The notes under the pieces are model-generated. The model was given only the letters and a program-made list of their open reading frames with translations, had not been told where the DNA came from and made no database searches. From Phoenix dactylifera (taxonomy: Eukaryota > Streptophyta > Magnoliopsida > Arecales > Arecaceae), in NCBI RefSeq assembly GCF_009389715.1, contig NC_052394.1, positions 21,020,899 through 21,084,898 of the forward strand: a DNA stretch of 64,000 bases, written 5' to 3'. The translations under genes and the position numbers were made by a program. The stretch's first letter is position 1. Each line of letters begins with the position of its first letter. Below, piece after piece: positions 23,487-37,560 of this stretch.

Positions 23487-26400
23487 ATGACGTCGCCCGC
23501 TGCCTCCCCGGCGGCCGCGCTGGACTCCATCACCCGCAGCCTTTCCGAGATTTTGGGACCCTCCGGCGGCGGAGAGGACGACTTCGCGTGGGACCCGCCC
23601 CGGCGGTTCGCAGGCTTCGCCCAGCGCCTCCAGCTTGTCGCCCACCACCTCGCCCGCTCCCCGCCGGAGCTCCTCTCCTCCTCCCCCGCCGTCCACACTG
23701 CCCTACGCGGCGTCGCCGGCGACCTCGAAGCCACCCGCGCCGCCTTCTCCGCCTACCGCTCCCGGAGCCGGATCTATGTCCTCATCAACTGCAAGCCCCT
23801 CTGCTCGTCCCTCCGCGACCGCGTCGCCTCCATCGCCTCCTGGCTCGCCCTCCTCGACTCCCCCCTCTCCCCCATCCCCGACCTCCGCAAGAAGGCCGCC
23901 GATCTTTCCCACGACATGCAGAAAGCCGATCTCCGAGTAGTCCATCGTTCCCCAATTCGATTCGATCTCCTTTTCCTCGATTTTTTACCGAAAAATCTTA
24001 TCTTTGTTTGATTTTGGTTCAATTTGGGCCGGGAGAAGGTGACGGAGAACGAGGAGAGGGTGTACACGACGCTTCAGAAGGAGGCGGAGGTGCGGGAGAG
24101 CAGCAAGGCGGTGCAGAGCGCCATCATCATGGATCTCGCCCGTGCCCTGGGGATGGACTCCACCGACCACGGCAAGCTCGCGGAGCAAATCAAGTTCTTG
24201 CGCGCCGATCTCTCTGGCTCGAGCACCGTCGCCGAGCGGCGGATCTTGATGTCGCTCGAGAAGATCTTCGACAGCTGGTCCATGGAGCCCTGCATCGCCG
24301 ACGGATCTACCGGTGCCGATTTCGAGGATGATGCCCACATTCCGCCGTTCCGGAACTTTCTGTGCCCGCTTACCAAGGAAGTGATGAAGGATCCGGTCGT
24401 CGTGGAGTCGTCGCAGACCTACGAGCGCACCGCAATCCGGTACTGGTTCGACCGGTGCCTGGAGGACGGCCGGGACCCGACGTGCCCGGTCACCGGGCAG
24501 GTCCTCAGCTCGCTGGAGCTGAAGCCTAACATTGGACTCGCTGGGGCGATCGAGGAGTGGGTTAATAGGAATGTCGAGATCCAGATCAACTTGGCATTGC
24601 AGTATCTTGGCGAGGGATCGTCCTGTCCACTCGAGTGCTTGGAAAGGATGCTGGATAATATTTATAGGATCTCCGAGGAGCACCCGTCGAGCAGGTATAG
24701 AGTGAGGAATGCAGGGATTGTTGGTCTTGTGGTGAAGATGCTTGACGGACAGTCGAAGAGAATGGGTTCGCAGTTGAGGGGCAAGGCACTTATGGCCATG
24801 CATAGCATGACCAAGGATGACGAGAGCAAGGTATGGTTAGCTTTTATTCGAACGCCGTTCTTGCTATTGCTTTAAGCTTTCAAATGGATTAATTCATGCA
24901 CCGGCCTATGCCACCTTTCAACAATGATAAGGTTTTATCTTGATAAACGAGAAGATTTGATCAACAACAACAACACTTAAACATTCTGACACATATAAAT
25001 GCATTATGGTTGTATCGAATGGCAAAGGGTGTTAATTTCTTTTTATAATCCTAAACTCTTTGTTTTTTCTTTGCTTTTATGCTTCTTTTCTTAGAAATTC
25101 TTTTTTTGCCGATAACAAAAACTCCCATAAAGCTGAACCAAACATCTACCATAATTTGGTTACCATTTGTTCGTTGCAAATGAGCAGTGCATGTTTCTAT
25201 GTTTTTCAGTAGGTGCTGTTCTTTAGCTGAAATTACCGTTCACCAATAAGTTCCTGTTTATGGCATCTAGTATGATAAGCGTTTGGTATTATTTTTCTAG
25301 CTAATTATGATCGAAGAAGGTATAACTAGACTGGCGATACGTAGTCTGACTGGGCATTCAGAAATGGAAAAAGAGTATGCTTTGAGGCTATTGCTTGAAT
25401 TCTCATGTGATGAAGGGTACTGCAAAAAAATAGCACTGGAGAAAGGGGCTTTAGTTCTTCTCTCAAGTATGGCTGGAAACTCAGAATGCCCTACATTATC
25501 TAATCTAGCCGAGGAGGTCCTAAAGAACATCGAAAGAGTGGAAGAGAATATTCAACATTTAGCAATGGCAGGAAGATTTCAACCATTAATCACTCAACTT
25601 TGCAAAGGTATGCCCCCGATTTGTTTCTTTTTAATGGCTTTAGAAGTCCTCTGCTAGAGTATTGCTTGAATTATTGGGAAATTAAGATAGCAGTAAAATT
25701 TAAACTTGAAATCCTATCTCCAATTGCATTTTTTTTTGGAATCATCAAAATTTAACTGTATCACTTTTAGATTGTCCAACATATGCTTGTCTACCTTGTC
25801 AATTAACAATCTGCTATTTCCTGTTGCCATAGTTAACTCAAAATTTATCACATATCAAGTCAGTTCGTCTATATATAATTGTTAATAGGACTAATTTACA
25901 TGAATAAAAAAAAAGATATCAATCATAATATGATTATTTCTTGCTCTAAACCTTTTGTGCCCCTTGTGAGTGGCATCTCTTTCTTGTTTCTTTTTGAATA
26001 TTTTGGTGCATTGTAACATATTTGCTTTTGATTTTTTTTCTTTATTCCCCCATGTCTGTTTTCAGGGTCTTGAACTGGTCAAACACATGGAATTTGCTCC
26101 ATGTGGATAGTGTTATGTTTTAAGGGTCTTGAACCGGTCAAACACATGGACTTTGCTCCATGTGGATAGTGCCAATGTTGTAAGATTCGGTTGTTATCAT
26201 TGTTCTCCTTATTGGTTGACTTCAAGGACTTGAGTTCTTTTGGCACGGGACATGCCGTACTATTTTGAGCAATACCTAGCATTTGAACCTCAGACCTTTT
26301 TCTAGGGGCAAGCTCTTAGGAGAGACGTGCCAACCAACTGAATAAACAGTTGTTGGCTGGGTTTGTTGTACTCAAATTAAAAAAATAAAAAAACTAAAGC

Positions 26401-29400
26401 CTTGTAACTTAACATCTAGGAGTGTAGACCAAATGCTGTATGTAGCCCATCATGATACCTGCTGACTGGCATGGATTGATACAGGCCATCACTTAGTGAG
26501 ATTGACATGAGTATTGATCTAATATGCTTTGGACAATGCCCCTCTTGTGTATAATCACCTATATTTTACATTTAATAGAATAAGTCTTGTGCTTTTACAT
26601 TTCTTCCAACAAAAAATATTTGTTTATAAACTAAGTACACCTTTTTACACAACTTGGGTGGTTGGTGAATAATTCTTTTGACACTCATGGCGCATGAACT
26701 GGCAATCAAGCTGTACCTTTTGAGGCTTCTCCAATAGCAATAATGCTTTCTTTTTAAACTCAGTGACTCTCATTGATCACCATCATCATGGACAATAGAC
26801 TTTGGAGCTGCTCATCATTATAAATGATGATTACACTCTTCCTGCATGATCCCCTTATCTCTCATCCTTTTCTAATTCACTGTGCAAAAAATTCTTCCCA
26901 GTTGTTACTTGTTTCTTTTCTAATGTTTCTCAATGGCTTGCTTGTCCCACATTTGTTTGTGATCTTAATTTTTTATATCAGCTTGCTTCTAGTTTGACTG
27001 TCTTATCCTTGTCCTCTTCTTGTTCCGGGCATGAAACTCATAAATGGGTCAAATTTATAAACTCTGTCTAGTTCTTCTTCCTCCTTGCATATCTCATATG
27101 CCATATTCCTGTCTCCAATTGTTTTTGCAACTGCTACCTTGGTCATCATCCCTTGCTTCAGATTTTTTACTTTTTATCCTTATTTGTTTCATTTTGGTGT
27201 TTGGATGATTTTTAACCTTCTATAGTTTCCCTTTTTAAAATTGCATAATCCGCTGGTTGGCAAATTATTTGGCTCTCTCTTTTAGTGAGCCAATCTTATG
27301 CTTCCTGTAGTGATGAATGGGCAAAACCAGACTGAAACCTTATCCTTTTGCTTTTTTCACTTCATTTTGCATTCGATCGTTATTTTTTAGTTAATTGCTA
27401 GTCATCAATCCTCCACATTTAGGGGTGGCAATGGATTGGATTAGGGTTGGTTTAGCTATATCCGCAATCGAACATGTTTGGGACCTGAATTGGAACCAGA
27501 TCTACAAGCTTACATCCATGGTTCTGTAATCATTCGCGGGGTGGGGCGGGCAATGGAGCTTTAGGTTTGACTCTAGGTCCTGAACAAAATCTGATATCTT
27601 ATCAGGCCCCTTTTTTGACTAAAACCTAATATTCTACATAAAGTTTGTGAGATATCGGCCTCCGTGCCCACCCTTATCCTCCTTTTCTGTACAGGCTCGT
27701 GACTGATATTGTCAATGCTATCTGGGCTTAGGTTGTTGGTATAATGCTAAATATGGAAAACATCTTGGGGGCAAGGGCTTAAAGGTTAGTAGAATGCAAA
27801 GATAGTATGTGGAATGCAATTCCAATGGAAAAAAGGAAATAAAAATGAGGCCTTAATTGATTTGGTGGCCCGGAGATACTTATTTCTTTGGTGGATTTGT
27901 TATACAAAAGAATGTATAGATTGATGAGGATAAGCAGAAAGGTTCTCTTAAGCATGCCAGCACATGCCTTGGCAATTGAGGCATGATTTTACGAAGCAGC
28001 AATCATTAAGCAAACAAAATGAACATGGTAGATTTGAGAATGATGAGATGGATGCGTGGTAAGTCTGAGAAGGCTAGGGTGAGGAATGAGTATGTAAGCG
28101 AAGCAGTAAGCTTTGGATCAAGTGAAGGAAAATTGAAGAAGATTGGGATGACATGATGCAGGACACCAATATGTAAGGAGGCACCTGTAAGGATAATTGC
28201 TTGAATCTGCATAAAAGGGTCAATAAAGATAGGGAAAACATATGAACTAGCATGTGTGGATATTGTGAAAAATGTCTAGAAAAATCTATACTGCATTTTA
28301 AAACTAATGTAATGAAAGATAACTTAGGTGGTGCAGGGAATATCACAGTATTTGTGTAAGTACTCACACTTTTCATGCATGTCTTGGCATTGCCAATAAA
28401 TACAAAAGCTATAGCTATAGACTTGTACACATTTTATTTTCACATTAGTATAAAGCAAATTTGAAAATCTAATTATCGGTACTTGCACCCGTTGGTTGCT
28501 GGTAGGATACAGTATTGATATGTACCATACTGTACCAACATGGTATAGTAGTTGGTGCCATCATGGCAAAGGTGATACCAACGACCATGTTGGTATAGTT
28601 CAGTAGCAAGGGGTGTTCCAAGTATTGGCTTGTCATCTGTATGGTACAAGGGGCATCGAGTAGTGCAGTAGTATTCCTTGGTGGAAACCATGTCAAGATA
28701 TTTTGCCTTCTAACATTTATGTCAATCATCTGACTAAAAGATTACTGGCTCTTATAGAGGATTTATTTCTTATCTGTTTTTGAGAAATATGGTGGGGACA
28801 CCACCATGGGTTTTGAACCCTGGACCTCTTGAAATCCGTTTTTAACTTTTCTGTAAGTAATTTTAACCATTTTGTTTAGAAGTTGTATGATGGATATGTG
28901 AATGAATGTATGTTGGCCCTAATCCCCCAGTTGTAAGTCTGCTTTGGAAATGGGCAGATGAAATTATTTTGTAAGAAAATTTGGAAAATACGGAATTCTT
29001 CCAGTTCTCAAATATTCTTTTGCTTTCTTCCAATGCTAGCATTTCTTCTTTAGATAATTCTGGTTTCATAGTATTGTGTTTAGTACTGCCTTTTGTACAT
29101 TATTTTTTTTATTTAAAACAAATAAGAAACAACGGGTGAAAACCATTATCTCATTAGATTCAATATGTATTCTGGTCTCAGAGTTGCGTAAAATCATCAT
29201 CTCAGATATTCAACTATTAGACATTTCCTTTTTTCATGCTAATGAGCAATGTTCCTGCAAATAGTCTTCAAATCAGGAGTAGCTTTCTGCAATATGATCT
29301 GATATTCTTTCTGGATCATAGGTTCTGGAGATGTTAGAATGGAGATTGCATCATTTGTGGGGAAGATGACTCTGACAAGCAATGGCAAAGGTTTTATTGC

Positions 29401-32400
29401 TAGGCAGGGAGGAAAAGTACTGGTTGATATGCTTTCATCAAGGCAAGAGGAAAGGGCATCTAGCTTGCAGGCATTATATAATCTATCAACCTTGGATGAT
29501 AATGCTACTGTTCTTCTTAATTTGGGTGTGCTTCCAGCACTTTTGAAAATTCTTTTCGCAACACAGCAAGATGATCCTTCTGACCTGAAAGACTTGGCAG
29601 CTTCAATAATAGCAAATATTGTTGCAAACTCGGGGCACTGGGAATTGTCACTTGCAGACAAAGAAGGGCATCAAGTGCAGTCAGAGTTTATCATACATAG
29701 ACTTTTGGATCTTCTATCCTGTTCATCTTGCAAATGTCAGGCTTCTGTTCTTCAGATTCTTTGTGGAATTGCATCTTCTCCTCAGGCATCAGGTGTGCTT
29801 CCCGTTCAAGATTTAATGTAGTTGTGAATTGCTGTTAGCTGGCTTTTCAAAATAAATTTCTTGAATTGAGCAATCTTTTGAGGGTTTATTGTTTAGTGGT
29901 TTAGTTACCAAGAGAATAATATAAAGAGAATCATAAGTCGCTTAGGCATCCACATTAGTTGTCTGAAGTCACTGGATTGAGAACTAGCTTGTAATCCACA
30001 CCCATCATTATGGGTGCAATATGCATGTCAAAGAGCTGTTTATTGTGATTAGTGTTACATACAAATGATCCAGAGCTTGGAATTAGGTGCATAACTATTA
30101 CAAAATCTGATTTATCATAATTTCAAGATCATATATGGCTATATACGATTCCAAATGTTCTCCTAATTAACAGATGTATTTCTCCTAGCTTTTTAGGTGT
30201 GAGATTAGTCTATTATTTTGAGAACTAGCAATGGAGGAAGCCTGGCCAAGATCAAGAGATGGCTGGGTTCCACCCCAATTCATCGGTATCAACACCCGAC
30301 AACTTTATTGGTTTGGTCAATTATAAGTTGATTATTGTACTAATGAAGTGCTTAGGGTAGAAATGCATTGCTTCTTCTCGAATTTTATGCAGAAAATGAT
30401 GCAAGTCCAATCCTGATTCTCCTAATCTCAAGTTGTCAGTTGCTGGCTGTAACTGAGTCTGGGACTGATCAAGGTTGGCCTGATTTTTTTTTTCTTTTTT
30501 TGACTCTGAATTTTGATTTCAAGTGTGGATCATTTATTATTTGATCAAGTATAATTTGAGCTTAGTTTCAAACTGGGCATAGCATGGGTCTGTTTGAATC
30601 GGCTTAATAACCTTAAGTCAAGCCTAGATCAGTTTAAGCTTGTATCAAGCTTGAAAAAAGGTCGGTCCCAGTTCAGTGTACGATTGATTCAAGATCAGTT
30701 CAAGCTTGAATTAAAGCTTAGTTCAAGCTTGAATTATTATTCAACTGATTCAACATTAAAAAAAAAACTAACGAAAGATTTAATCATAATAAACCATAAA
30801 AAAAATAAGAGCTTGTTTGGCTATTCTCACAGGATTGGGCTAAAAATTCTGTAGGATTCGTGGATTGGGCTGTCCATTTAAGTATGGCCCTGTATCAACC
30901 ATACTCCATCCAGCCCAAATTCTATGGGAAGAAAAAAAAATCTTCATATATCTTTTTTTCTTTTGGCAGCCCAAAGTCTAGGATCTAGGTGCTCTTAGCA
31001 AATGCAAGCTAAATGAGCCAATATGCCCGATTCCTATAGGATTTTCAGCCCAATCCTATATGAATATCCAAACAGGCCTTAATATGTTAACTAGGCCATC
31101 AAACGGTGAACAACCCTATATCAACACTTGATTTAATGTTGCAACTTATTGTCAATAATCAATGTCCTACACTTGACCTTACATACATGGCGTTCATTAA
31201 TATTGTGCATATTTGAATTTACGTGTCTTAACAAAGGATAAATTAGTCCATTCGAGGCATTATAGAAGATAGTTAAAAAAAATTTCAGCTTTAGTGTCAG
31301 TATCATGGCAGCATAAGATTGCATTTAGGATACTTAGTGTTGTAACTTATTTTCTTGGAGACGTTACTGAGAAATTCCCACCATTATGCAACATCTAAAG
31401 TACCCTAAAACCCAAAGTCAAACATTTTGGACAACTCTTGCATCCAGATCAGGTGGAGACAAAATTGATGCAGTGGTAGAGCTAGGCTGCTAAATCATGG
31501 TGGGTTCTAAAAATCAAGATTTTAGAACATTGATCTGAAGCATACATCTTTATATCTACAAGCCAAGAGTTGGACATTTTTGGATATATTATGTTTGGAT
31601 ATTTTTTACATCTTAGATCAGAATGGAGAAGTGTTTCTTGCTATTAGATTTTCCTTTTGCAGCCACATGATGAGCAAGAAAACTCTTAATCCTTTTTTTA
31701 GGCTTTAAAAAAATCATTAAGATTCTTAATATAAATGAACCATCCCATATTTTGCACTTTTAAATCCTTCCCACAAGATTGTAGACCGACATCCCTCTCT
31801 CTCTATAGTGCCTTCAGTCAGCTTACCTCGTCTCTCTCTTTTCTGTTTGTTAAATTGACATTGGACTTAAAGGTACCCATTTTGAATTTTGCTTCTTTAA
31901 TCAAGCTTCAAATTCAAGTGTGCTACTTCTATCTCTAGCATTTTTGTTTCTAAGAAAAAAGAATTCTTGGTATCTTGTTTTTTTTACTACCTGCTTGCTG
32001 TTTTTCCCTTTGTATTTTTCTACTTTTACAGATACGGCAGCTACTTATATAAGAAGCGGGAATGGCATTGTGATAATTACACCTTATCTTGAGCACTCAG
32101 AGGCTGGACATAGAATGTATGCTTTTAGGCTTGTAAGTATATTGTCTCAAAGACTAGGCCAAGTTCTTGCTGAGGAGCTTCAAGCTTCTGACAAGCTTCC
32201 ATTACTAAAGGGAAAATTATTGGATAATGAATGTTCATTTGGTGAGAAATGTGAAATAGCGTGCCTACTTGCCAACCTTCCCATTTCAAATGTGGAGGTG
32301 AAAACAATTTTAGGACCTGATCTTCTGAAATGGATAGTTGGCAATATCAAGGAGCAACAGTCCGGCTCTTCTGTAAAGAACAAGGATGCTAGAAGCATGG

Positions 32401-33149
32401 TGGAAGGGCTTGTTGGCCTCTTATTGCACTATGCAAGGAGTTCTGATCCATCCGTACTGGCCCTTGTTCAAGAAAATCACCTCATGACCATTTTCCGGGA
32501 ACAACTCAACAGTCGTTCACATAACAGAGCAAAAGAGCGAGCAGCCCTTGGTTTGAAGTACCTCTCTGAGTCTGCAAGGGCATTGATTGCAACTGGAGAC
32601 TCAGAACCTCAACCTCCCCGTGGATTTTGTGCTCCCTTCGTCTTGATATGTGGAAAGCCACCAATGGTTCCTGTCTCATGTCCGCTACATGGTGTGGTGT
32701 GTGAGGATGATAGTTCCTTTTGCTTACTGAAAGGAAACGCAATCAAGCCACTGATTGATCTTATGAATGATCAGTACACAGAAGTTCAAATAGCAGCAGT
32801 GGAAGCACTTTCCACAATTGTTTCAGATGCTCAAAACCTTAAGAATGCAACTAATGAACTAGAACAGCTCGGCTTTTTTGATGCTGCAATCTATCTATTC
32901 AAAGAGGTTAGACCAGGGGAGCTTCAGGAAAAAGTGATATCAATGGTGGAAAGGTTCCTCCAAGTAGAAAGTCTTGTCCAAATCTATTCAACTGATCAAG
33001 GTCTGGTGACAGCATTGGTGGAAGCATTGAAACAAGGGACTCCCAGGACCAGAAGGCATGCTCAGGTTGTTTTAACTAATCTAAGGCAATTATCTGGTGT
33101 TGGAGGCAGAAACTCAAATCCAAGTCGTGGGAGGAGGACTAATCGATGA
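23487..33149 (+). CDS. U-box/armadillo-repeat E3 ubiquitin ligase, PUB43/44 type, 5 exons
   Basis: Exons are 23487-23936, 24039-24830, 25301-25607, 29322-29792 and 32032-33149. The joins are GT/AG and in frame, giving 1045 aa. Residues 1-240 form the helical N-terminal region (SHDMQKADLRVTENEERVY, then SKAVQSAIIMDLARALG). The U-box is at about 254-327, with FRNFLCPLTKEVMKDPVV, QTYERTAIRYWF and CPVTGQVL. This fold binds E2 enzymes without zinc. The rest is a long armadillo-type solenoid, for example LVDMLSSRQEERASSLQALY and LNLGVLPALLKIL, ending in a basic GRRTNR tail. Proteins of this type ubiquitinate targets in senescence and hormone signalling in Arabidopsis; the substrate here is unknown. 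The length fits the longer monocot members better than the roughly 800-aa Arabidopsis PUB43/44. The first ATG with a GC-rich coding exon was chosen as the start. Confidence 0.92.
25608..29321 (+). other. Intron 3 of the U-box gene (3.7 kb)
   Basis: The intron has a GTATGC donor and a CATAG acceptor. It holds a 59-bp tandem duplication (26065-26171) and a region at 28480-28690 rich in GGTAC/TACC words. In that region a perfect 12-base inverted pair, TACCAACATGGT (28532-28543) and ACCATGTTGGTA (28583-28594), could form a hairpin. No nested gene is seen. Confidence 0.85.
26065..26171 (+). repeat. 59-bp tandem duplication in U-box gene intron 3
   Basis: A segment starting GGGTCTTGAACTGGTC at 26065 recurs at 26124 as GGGTCTTGAACCGGTC. 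Only a few differences are seen through GCTCCATGTGGATAGTG in each copy. Confidence 0.9.
29793..32031 (+). other. Intron 4 of the U-box gene (2.2 kb)
   Basis: The donor is GTGTGC and the acceptor is TTTTACAG. It contains a CAAGCTTGA-rich repetitive patch at about 30580-30760 and the Tourist-like MITE at 30809-31079. No nested gene is seen. Confidence 0.85.
30806..31082. mobile_element. Tourist-like (PIF/Harbinger) MITE in U-box gene intron 4
   Basis: The left end (30809-30856) and the reverse complement of the right end (31033-31079) match over about 46 bases, including CTTGTTTGG/CCTGTTTGG, AGGATTGGGCT and TAGGA. The bases TAA flank both sides (30806-30808 and 31080-31082). A G(A/G)GC(C/T)TGTTTGG terminus with a 3-bp TTA/TAA duplication is typical of Tourist MITEs. 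The 271-bp interior has no coding capacity. Confidence 0.82.
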
Positions 33150-36100
33150 GTTATCTGATTAAACTAAATTAGCTGCATGCATTTGTTGTCATATTGACTG
33201 ATGTAACTGTGGAAAATACAGATGTAAGAAGATTGCAAGTCCGCTGGATTAAAAGTCAGAAGGACTGATTCTGTACGGGACTGCTTATTGGTGCAAATCT
33301 CCGGGACATGAGATCGGTAGGCACTGAAGATGCCCATGTGTAGAATTTTGAAGATAAGGTGTTTAACAATTTTGGTCAGCAGATACATCAGTTTCAAGCC
33401 TGATGGTGCCTGCTGCTCCTTGCTGTGCATCTGTATGCACGAGGATTGAATTAAGTTCTACAATAAGAAGTTTCTAATGTAAGCAAAATGTATAGTAAGC
33501 TATGGCAGAGCTTACCGCAACTACGATGAACTTGAGGCTCCAGATTGCTGTAACATGGTCTTGATTATATAAAAGATTTCCTTATAACTCTGCTTAAACT
33601 GCTACTTTGTAATTGTATTTGTAGAATGAATTAATTGATTCTTTGTTTTTCCCTTCTGTTATTGGTCAGATTGTGTGACTAATGACAATTTCAGCACAGG
33701 GAAAACCTCTTTATTTCTGTTATTGATTTCCCCGTCACTTATATTTTCAAGATAGGCAATCCAGCTTATTGTCAAATAATTGGATATGTTTGATGTTTTA
33801 AAGATGTAATTGCTGCATATCTTTGAATGGGTCCTTCGGCTCTTTTTTTTTTTTCTCAAGCATGTGCCAGATTATGCTCACGAACATGGATCTAATGACT
33901 AGCTGAAGAAGGGCGGTTGAATGGATGAAAGTGAAGGAAACTAGCATGTTGACCTTGCATTTTGTTCAGGACTGCCACGACATATATTTCAGTTATATTT
34001 GGAGTTCAACCAGCATGGTTTTCTCCCATTGAGATGATCTTTAAAATAAGAAATATTAAAGATGAGAGTAGTTTATGCCTTTCTTGCACTCATTTGGGTG
34101 AGGACATGAAAGCAAGGGACCTTGTCATTAGGCGAACCCTTTTATGTGCTAGAAATTAAATGGTGCCATGGGCAGCCAATCTCAGGATAAATCATCTTGC
34201 TCTTGGTAGACTTCTCTTGGTTCTTTAAACTCGGGGAATTTTCTTCCGAAGATTACTCTTGGTAGACTGCTTACGCTTTGAGGTAAATGGAGTGCCACAC
34301 ATTGGGGACTGCCAGCAATGCAGAATTCCAGTTGATACAACAGAGTTGTGCCATTTTTGAGTGCATGGATGCTGCTGTGACATGGGAAGCAAATACATAG
34401 CATTTTCACATCTCTAGCATAAAAAATCAATATTTTAAAGTTTTCAGTATGCATGTTTTGTAAGGATGTTCAGAAGTGGTCCATCTGCAAATATAGGATC
34501 CCTTTTGCAACCATCAATGACATGGCTTCCATGGAAGAACAGATGTAATATGCGTTAAAGGCATTATGACGCCAATAGCTGGGCATGGACCTAGCTTTTG
34601 CTTAGTTACCTAGATTCAACAGGCTATAGACATTCGTTCAAGAAAACAGGCTATAGATGATTTCAGACAGACCATCAGCTTATGATAGTTTGAGGTCTTG
34701 GAAAGGGCTGTGAATTGTACAATGGATGGCTTCACTACATACAGAGAAATACAGATGAACTTTCTTTGGCATCTAAACATTACAACAGGTACTGTGGGTG
34801 TTTTATGCAACAAACTGTTAAAGATACTCGCTGATGTTTATTTGTCCAAGCAAAGGTTCAGCTAACCTAGATGCAGAAAGGTTTGCAATTTGCGCCGGAA
34901 ATGCGACTACTTCTGAGGCCTCTTCGACGTGATATTGGGTGCTTGCTTCACATCTTGGTAAATGTAAAGCTAATGTCTTCTCAAAAAGAAAGGGTAGGTT
35001 TTTAAATCATTATGTATGCTCTATGGATCTCCCACTAAGCTGAGCTGCAAACACTCTAAGGTAATGTATGCTTGTCCTACTCAAGTTGATACAGATCATG
35101 AGACTGTTCAACCATACTATGCAAACAAGAAAAGAAATTTTAGAAAAGAAAAATCCCTTCAGATAGAAGTTTGATATTGTGTAGGAATGTCAAATTTAGT
35201 TCTAAGAAAAATTCAATACCAATTAGAATTTGGACGCTAGATGGGTAGAAACCTGTTTCATAATCCCTGCAGCCAGTCCTGGTTGAAGAACAGCTGTTTC
35301 ATGGAGGCCTGCAGCAATACACAAATGTTGCTACACAGTCAGAGAGTCCTCATCTCTCATGAGACCAAATGGAGCGGCATATTCAGGCTATAAACTCCAT
35401 ATACAGTAGGTAACTTGTTCCATTCCAGCAGTAATATGTGATGGTAAAAAATGTTCTATCATAGGCTATGTGATTGTGACCATATTAATGTCATGCATGT
35501 TCCAATCTGCTATTGTTCACTTAAGAGCTATAATTCATATATTGATTGCCATATTAGAACATTGCTACTTAGATGGTGTGGGAGGGACTAGCAAAAAAAA
35601 AATCCCATGGACCCAGGTAGCAGAGAAGGCCAAATCACTGGTTAGATTTAGATAGACCCTTCTGGAGTGAAGGGGACAAGACTTTCAGATTTCTAGTGTT
35701 TTGAGAAACGGTAGTCCTACATCTCTCCCAAGGATGGCTAATTTCCAAAGGTAAAAGATGGATGAGATTCAGAAAAAGCTCTTAGTCTCCTAGAAATTCT
35801 CACTTGCATCCATGAAGCACTTTTTTGGTGTTAAGGCTCATAATCACTCGCAATTTATTAGCTAAAACAAAGTCCTAGGGAATATTTATGGTTTCATCTG
35901 TCAGCTTTGAACCACTCAATGCCAGTTGCTGACTTGCTGTCAGTAACCAAGTGAGGCAACCTCTGCAAGTTCTGTTCACATCTCAAAGGGTCATGTCCTG
36001 TCCGGATTTTTAAACATGTATTGCTTTCAACTAAAATAGAATTGATTCCTCGTCAGCCGGTTCTTATATTGGCTTTGGAGTTCTTGCCTCGAATTTTTAT

Positions 36101-37560
36101 TATTCTTTTGTATTTGGAAATAAGTTTTGTTTTAGGTTGTATTAGTGGATGGCTTCAACCTAAATGATTCTCTTAAAAATCCTTTTGTCTCCAAGCTCTC
36201 TTTTTTGTCCTACTCTTTCAGCACTCTGTATTCTGTAATCATTCATTAACCTACTCTAATTAGTCATCCAAGTCTCAACTTGAGTATATTTTTATTAGAT
36301 TAGGCTCCTAGATAAATTTAAGCTAAAAGAAGGCACTGATGGTAGAATTAATCAGTAAAAGATAATATCGATGGGCTAGCTGGCACCTTCATAAGATGTG
36401 GACTGCCTTATATCTTCATGTATGTAAAGATACTACAGTTTTGAATATATTAAAGTTTTTGACATGTTATTATAGAAGAGACTGGCTTTGGATGCTTATG
36501 TTTCTAATCATTGAGAGGCCTGTATGAAGAGATTTAAAATAAATAAGACGATATTTAGCCCTATGTCAAACACATGATCATGCTCGGCGAAAAGGATATA
36601 ATGACAGAAGATTAGGAGGTACGCGAATTTGTTGCTCATAATTAAGTTACCAGGTAAAAGTGCTAGCATTGTTATTTAGTTGAAATAAGATCCTCCTATC
36701 ACATTCATATGGATGACACCATATTAGGTTCAAAAGGAAAAATATTTTCTACTATTGAAATTTTTTGAAGCATTCTTGATTTTTTTTGGAGTCATAAGAA
36801 TCTGTAAATCATTCCTGGATAGATTATTACAAAATATTATTCAATTGTTTATGAATTTTACTATTTAATCATGATTAATTCGAGAAATATATATGAATTA
36901 CAGAGTAACAATATTATGCAGCGACATTGGTAACCATGTTTTTCTTTTATTTCTAGCATTAGCATTTCCAGTGACTCATTCAAGAGTCAAGCTAGAAGAT
37001 TAACATGATTGGAGGACTGGTGTAATAATTAATTGGTCTCTCAGAGAATTTCAAATTAGGAAGGTTAACACATCTCTTTTTTTTTTTTTTTGGCACCTTA
37101 CGACATATCAATCACCAAAATATCTCGGGGAAGTCTTCTATAGTCTTGAACCCGTATGCTTTCCAATACAAGAAGCAATTCAATCAGCCGTCCACTTACC
37201 TTTCGAAAAATATTATATTGTACATAGGGTTATACTTAATTTTAGTTTCAAAATATTTATTTTTTTGGAAAAAAATAAATCTTCGTACAGATTTGGCAAT
37301 ACAATATTTAAATGTTTAATGCATGGGATTTGTCCTCCATGATTTATTAGAATATCTATCAATCTGTATAAACCCAAAAAGAGTGGAATGTTGAGTCCTG
37401 CAAACTCGACTGCACAGCTCCCATGAATCATGCCTGCCACAGCTCCCATGTCTTCCGATTTGCGGTCTCTCTTGGTTCCCATGAGCCGTCTCCGAATTAG
37501 ATTAGAATGCGAAAAGGCCACGGCACGAGAAATAAGGCCATGGAGAATAAGATGGAGCCA
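33150..37560. other. 3' UTR of the U-box gene and intergenic sequence
   Basis: The first few hundred bases are probably 3' UTR. Beyond that I see no coding region, RNA gene or bounded repeat. Short open frames are random in composition. Confidence 0.45.

Noticed and set aside
23588..24331. 247-codon plus-strand frame and a 272-codon minus-strand frame at 23985-24803
   Set aside because: Both are shadows of the U-box gene exons in other frames, produced by GC-rich codons. The true frame carries the conserved U-box motifs.
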